Origin: Allomyces macrogynus ATCC 38327
Lineage: Eukaryota > Blastocladiomycota > Blastocladiomycetes > Blastocladiales > Blastocladiaceae
Assembly: GCA_000151295.1 (NCBI GenBank)
Contig: GG745332.1
Location: forward strand, 459,760 to 523,759
Reading direction: 5' to 3'
DNA length: 64,000 bases
A program made the translations under genes and the position numbers. Positions 60,816-64,000 of the stretch are shown one piece after another. The notes beneath the pieces were generated by a model. The model ran no database searches, was not told where the DNA came from, and saw only the letters and a list, made by a program, of their open reading frames with translations. How positions within the stretch are numbered: the first letter of the stretch is position 1; every line of letters starts with the position of its first letter.

Positions 60816-63806
60816 TTAGGCCACGTACCTATATACATTGTGCTGGTCCTTGTCGCGCTCCAAGAACTCGCGCTCCGTGAGGTCCTCAATCTGCAGCTTG
60901 AACTTGGATGCCTATCGAGTGGGGTACCATCGTCAGTCTTGGTCTAGCGGCGAGCAAGTTGGCCAAGCGGAGTAAACGCACCTCGACCGGGAACTTGCAT
61001 TGCGAAATCACCTCATTCAGCAGCGCCTGGTACGGCAGCACTTTCCGCGCCTTCATGACGCGCACAATCGCCGCCTGCAATGCGAGCGACCGGTCCTCGG
61101 CCACCTGCTCGTGCGTGTGCTCGTCGTCCTGCTGCTGCACCTCGCGCGGAATGATTTGCGGGATCCGGAACCGATACTTTTTCACTTGGTCGAGCTTGGC
61201 CACGGGCGTGAACGTGTCGGTCTCGGCAATCTCACCACCCGACTCGCGTGCCGGCGGCGGCGATTTCTTCAAGACGCGAATTTTCCCACACGCGAGCGAC
61301 TGCAGCGTGCGTTTCAGTTCTGCCAGCTCGATCCCGGTGCGCGCGTGCAGTTCCGTAAACGACAACGGCGGCGCGTCCATATCGGCAAACTCGAGCAAGA
61401 CGAGCGCCTGCACGAGCGCGACGTCAAGTTCCTTGCCAAAACTCGACTTGAGTGTGACCTGGTCCATGTCGTGCTGCCACGCCAACTGCCGCCCCGAGTA
61501 CTGCGTCGCGTAAAACTGCGAGAAAAGGTCGACCCCGCGCGCCATGAATTCGGGCAGCCGGCCAATCGGCTTGGGCGCGGCCTTGTCGTCGTCGTGCCCG
61601 TTGCCGTTCGACTTGCCGTGCAGCGCCGAGACAGTCGTCGTGAGCGTCGGCCACGCCGAACTCTGGCAGACAATCACCGACAGGTCGTACCCGCCAGGCA
61701 TCTGCGTGGCGAAGCGTGAGTCCTTGAAGGCCTTGGCCAGCTGGTCCGACAGCTCCACGTCGGCAAACATCTTGTCAAGCGCCTCGGTCGACTGTACGCC
61801 GCGCTCTGAACACAGGTGAGGGGAGGGACGCTGTCAGTCGCACGCTCGCAAAATCATCACGTCCACCATCAACACGCACCGGCACGCAACCGCGCGACCA
61901 TCGACTTTTCCGCGTCCATCGACGTGACGCGCCCGAGCAACAACCGCTTCGCGAGCAACTGCTTGTAGAACGCCTCAAACGTATCCTTGGCATCCACATG
62001 CCGGAACAAGTGCAGCACCTGATCCAACGTCTGCTCCAACCGCGCCTCGTCCACGGTCCGGCGCGACCGCAATTGCTCGTCAACGTACTTGGCCATACAC
62101 TCGGCCGGCTTATTCTTGACCACATTCATCGCCTTGTGCAGCGCCGTCTTGACCGCATTCTGCACGTCCGCGTGCGATCGGAACGCGCTCACGACCAGGA
62201 CGTCCACGTGCTGCTTGAAGACCAATAGCGCCTCGATCATCGGCACCGTGCCCGTCGGGTTGTGCCACGCCGCTTGCCGCCCGGCGATCGCGGGCACGGC
62301 AGCCCCACGCGCCTTGGCGGCCTCGCGCTCGACAATCGTACACCCTTGTTCGGCGATCCAGGCCCCAACCTGGTCGACGAGCGGCGCGAGCAAGCAAACC
62401 GACGTGAACCGGTCCATGACGCGCGCGAGTGCCGCCGCGTCGCCGTCGAGCAACCACGCGGGGACGCCCGCGAGTAGCACGTCCGCGTGCTGCGCAATTA
62501 CGACATTGCGCACGGCCGCATCCACATCCGCAGCGCCCGCGAGCGCCATCGTTTCCGCCAACCCCTTTTCGCGATCGAGCACCGCATCGATCCAATCGAG
62601 ATACGCGACCGGATCGCTCATCTGCACGGCCAATTCCGTTGACGCCGCACGTGCCAGCGTTTGCCGCGCTTCACGCACGACGTGCGGCGACAGAACGGGC
62701 GCGTCGAGGTGCAGTGCGCGGAACAGGGCCGCCGTGCCGGCAAGCTGCGACTTGGTTTCCGATGACGGCACGGCCTCGAGGTCCCGCGCGAACGCGAGGG
62801 CGCGGTCGACGGCCGCCAGGGCACGGTCGCGCAGCTGGTACTGGTGTGCGAGAATGACGTGTTCCGCAAACAAGTGCAGTCCCAAATCATACAGCGGACG
62901 CTCGTGCCGCGGCAGCGCGTAGGTGCGGTCGAGGTACATGAACACGGCGCGTACAAGCAGCAGCGCGTCGGTGAAATCCGTCCAGGAGCGAACGAGCGGG
63001 GCGAGGAAATCGTCGTCGGGCACGGCAGCAAGGTACGTGAAGCACGCGCGCACCTGGTCGGTAATCGCGGCCGCGACGCGCGCATAGACATTGGCCGCGA
63101 AATGGTGCTTGCAGAGCGCCTCGCACGCCTTGTAGAGCTCCTCGAGCGAGTCTGCCACTGGCTGGCGCGCGAAAATGGCCGTGATCGCCGCCGCCAGCTT
63201 GGACCAGGTCGTGGCTTCAAAGTCGGGCGGCAGCGTCGGCTTGATGTTCAAGTCACGAATTACCAACTTCTTCGCGAAGTGCTTGCTGCCGAGCGCCGGG
63301 CGCGATGCTGCTGCCGTCATGGTTGACGGAGTCGACGACCCGTTGGGGCCCAGCATGAAAGTGGATTGCCGCGCAAACGTCAGCGACCGCGGTGGAGCGG
63401 ATACGGCGGGCTGTGACGGCGCCGATGATGCGGGAGTGGCCTGCCGCGCGGGAGCAGAGGCAGACGAACGGCTCCCATGGGCGTTGGACGGTTGATGAAG
63501 CATCGTTGGGCGGTCGTCGGTGGTGGAGAGATCGGCCGCGTCGCGCGAGCGCTTGCGGGATTGGGTAGACGAGGAAGGCGAGGAAGACGAGGAAGACGAG
63601 GAAGCGGGCGGCCTAGTTGACGAACCACTGGTGGTGCTGCTCCCTGCAGCAAGTTGGCCGAAGTAATCGAGCGTCGGCTGGCGGATCGTAATCGCGGGGC
63701 GTGCACGCGACGAGTTACTCGCGGATGAGGACGCAGGCGCGGGAGGAGCAGGACCCGAGGACGATGGTGGGACGGGTCGGGCAGGTCGGCGCCCTGCCGG
63801 CGGCAT
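60816..63806 (-). CDS. CUL4: Cullin, CUL4-like
   Basis: Scaffold of a cullin-RING ubiquitin ligase (CRL4 with DDB1 and RBX1). Three exons: 63806-61880, 61805-60982, 60911-60816; introns 74 and 70 nt, both GT-AG and in phase. About 948 residues from the ATG at 63806; the frame is open upstream to the window edge without another ATG, so more N terminus could lie outside. The long N-terminal ~160 residues are Ser/Pro/Ala-rich. Cullin core begins KKLVIRDLNIKPTLPPDFEA, a CUL4-type start. Cullin-homology signatures: FEAFYKQLLAKRLLLGRV, YDLSVIVCQSSAWPTL, LKRTLQSLACGKIRVLKKSP. The neddylation region is AAIVRVMKARKVLPYQALLN (Lys in VRVMKARK), and the C terminus is KLQIEDLTEREFLERDKDQH ending YRYVA. 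All functional regions look intact. A PIP-like motif QPTLDYFG lies near residue 43. Confidence 0.88.
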
Positions 63807-64000
63807 CGGGGCGGGGCTGGCGGGCACAGACGACCAGGCAAGCGGCCGTGTCCTTGGTGAAAGTTGCTTGCAGGTGTTGGCGTAAGCGCGGGTCTGTACG
63901 CAGCGTCGCCGTGTGCAGCGCGGTGCGAGAAGCGTTGGTGTCGTCGTCGGCAACGCGGTCGGTGCAGCGATCAGCGCGCGCGATGGAGGGAGAGCTGCTG

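Noticed and set aside
1..64000. CRISPR array, prokaryotic operons, integrons or insertion sequences
   Set aside because: No spaced palindromic repeats or ribosome-binding-site pattern; spliceosomal introns and eukaryotic genes throughout rule out a bacterial region.

Overview
The window reads as about 64 kb of nuclear DNA from a fungus with a GC-rich, CpG-rich, intron-containing genome. The gene content (fungal/animal-type ferrochelatase with an iron-sulphur motif, SMC2, CUL4, TAF7, a membrane-anchored P450 reductase), short GT-AG introns of about 66-145 nt with CTRAC/CTGAC branch sites, and frequent caccATG starts all fit. An early-diverging, zoosporic-type fungus is my inference, not something the sequence proves. 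There are two assembly gaps (11968-12486 and 32211-32310). At least six genes need exactly one base skipped to keep frame, mostly in or beside G/C runs, so I treat most of those breaks as probable consensus errors.

Layout: 1-9 kb holds a SUMO-interacting-motif protein of unknown function, a DCAF7/WDR68 WD40 protein, a small unknown gene and two members of a new small-protein family. 9-14.6 kb holds a membrane-anchored, proline-rich, coiled-coil protein broken by a gap, then the third small-family member. 15.7-30.6 kb holds a LIV-1 type ZIP zinc transporter, TAF7, an FAD/NAD(P) oxidoreductase, a large acidic-tailed unknown protein, an FHA plus forkhead-like regulator and a small membrane protein. 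31-35.9 kb is a tandem cluster of one alpha/beta hydrolase and two decayed relatives, plus a small unknown gene. 36-45 kb holds ferrochelatase, an F-box/LRR gene with a truncated copy, and a remarkable Q-rich tandem-repeat protein. 45-54 kb holds SMC2, a kynurenine-type aminotransferase and NADPH-P450 reductase. 54.5-59.7 kb holds a third F-box gene followed by a CpG-depleted block carrying a decayed gene. 59.7-64 kb holds a UBL-BAG co-chaperone and a CUL4-like cullin running towards the window edge.

Most genes are scattered housekeeping loci rather than one pathway. Three themes recur. Ubiquitin/SUMO biology is represented by CUL4, a DCAF7-type receptor, three F-box genes, the UBL-BAG protein and the SIM protein. 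Heme/P450 electron transfer is represented by ferrochelatase and CPR. Local duplication followed by decay is seen in the hydrolases, the F-box genes and the small-protein family. The most promising undescribed items are the Q-rich repeat protein at 43.0-43.8 kb, the three-member QPATKVGGVRHK family, and the CpG-depleted block.
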